Source of the DNA: Planctomycetota bacterium
GTDB taxonomy: Bacteria > Planctomycetota > UBA1135 > GCA-002686595
Length of the DNA: 6,868 nucleotides
Reading direction: 5' to 3'
NCBI GenBank assembly: GCA_021776885.1
Contig: JAJFFA010000169.1
Location: 1 to 6,868, forward strand
Below are positions 6,619-6,868 of this stretch, in pieces. Each line of letters begins with the position of its first letter. The first letter of the stretch is position 1. The translations under genes were made by a program, and so were the position numbers. The notes beneath the pieces are model-generated. The model had not been told where the DNA came from. It searched no databases and saw only the letters and a program-made list of their open reading frames with translations.

Positions 6619-6868
6619 TTGTGCGGCTTCACCGGCTTCGTCCTCTCGGACCCGCGCGGCCGCGCGGACGACGCGCAGCGTGCCCAGCTGGCCCGCATGG
6701 CGCGCTCCCTCGAGCACCGCGGACCCGACGACGAGGGGCTCGAGTTCCACGGCCCCTTCGCCCTGGCCTTCCGGCGCCTGTCGATCATCGACCTGGCCGG
6801 GGGCCACCAGCCGATCTTCAACGAGAGCGGCGACGTCTGCGTCCTGTGCAACGGCGAGATCTACAACT
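6619..6868 (+). CDS. Asparagine synthetase (glutamine-hydrolysing) family amidotransferase, 3' end cut off
   Basis: The first 83 residues of a class II glutamine amidotransferase are visible; the rest lies beyond the window. The TTG start gives M-C-G-F-T-G-F, with Cys2 as the nucleophile exposed when Met is removed, as the family requires. Further family motifs are LEHRGPDDEG at about 31-40, RRLSIIDLAGGHQP at about 52-65, and NGEIYN at 78-83, covering the glutaminase site that releases ammonia from glutamine. The C-terminal synthetase domain, expected to adenylate the acid substrate, is not visible. In polysaccharide and exosortase loci such proteins (for example TIGR03108-type amidotransferases) probably amidate a glycan or related substrate instead of making free asparagine; that is inference from context. 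It starts seven bases after the ligase stop, so it is very likely in the same operon. I give no symbol because asnB and the locus-specific types cannot be told apart here. Confidence 0.92.
   Translation, partial: MCGFTGFVLSDPRGRADDAQRAQLARMARSLEHRGPDDEGLEFHGPFALAFRRLSIIDLAGGHQPIFNESGDVCVLCNGEIYN

Noticed and set aside
6153..6851. Minus-strand open frames at the window end
   Set aside because: They run opposite both the ligase end and the amidotransferase start, which is strongly supported by its motifs.

Overview
The window is very GC-rich, with codons ending mostly in G or C, and is almost fully coding on the + strand. It looks like part of a surface polysaccharide locus of a Gram-negative-type bacterium: there is a predicted outer-membrane polysaccharide export lipoprotein and an inner-membrane chain-length regulator. 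The phylum cannot be fixed from the sequence. Weak or absent Shine-Dalgarno sequences before several genes, together with the exosortase-type ligase, would fit Planctomycetota or a relative, but GC-rich Myxococcota and others are also possible.

Layout: (i) 2-616, the 3' part of an unrecognised gene whose product seems to contain degenerate repeats of about 75 residues. (ii) 617-697, an 81-base gap with a strong GC hairpin. (iii) 698-2637, two dTDP-L-rhamnose pathway genes, rfbD (dTDP-4-dehydrorhamnose reductase) and rfbB (dTDP-glucose 4,6-dehydratase), joined by an ATGA overlap. (iv) 2638-2749, a 112-base gap with a second hairpin. (v) 2750-6868, a tight run of four genes: a Wza/Gfc-type export lipoprotein, a Wzz/GumC-type chain-length protein without a kinase domain, an O-antigen-ligase family membrane protein, and the start of a glutamine-dependent asparagine synthetase-type amidotransferase, cut by the window end.

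Together: RfbB and RfbD supply steps of dTDP-L-rhamnose synthesis. The chain-length protein and the export lipoprotein would set chain length and move polymer across the envelope. The ligase-family protein would join or polymerise glycan, and the amidotransferase would amidate or modify a sugar or peptide substrate. The ligase resembles the 'exosortase A system-associated O-glycosylation ligase' family (TIGR03097) in several ordered motifs, and the neighbours match the gene set usually found with it. The most useful hypothesis is therefore that this is part of an exosortase/PEP-CTERM-linked exopolysaccharide locus, although no exosortase or PEP-CTERM protein lies in the window. No RNA genes, mobile elements, CRISPR arrays or clear promoters were seen. 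Apart from the repeat protein and some unusual C-terminal tails, the region is a recognisable polysaccharide locus and not an obviously new system.
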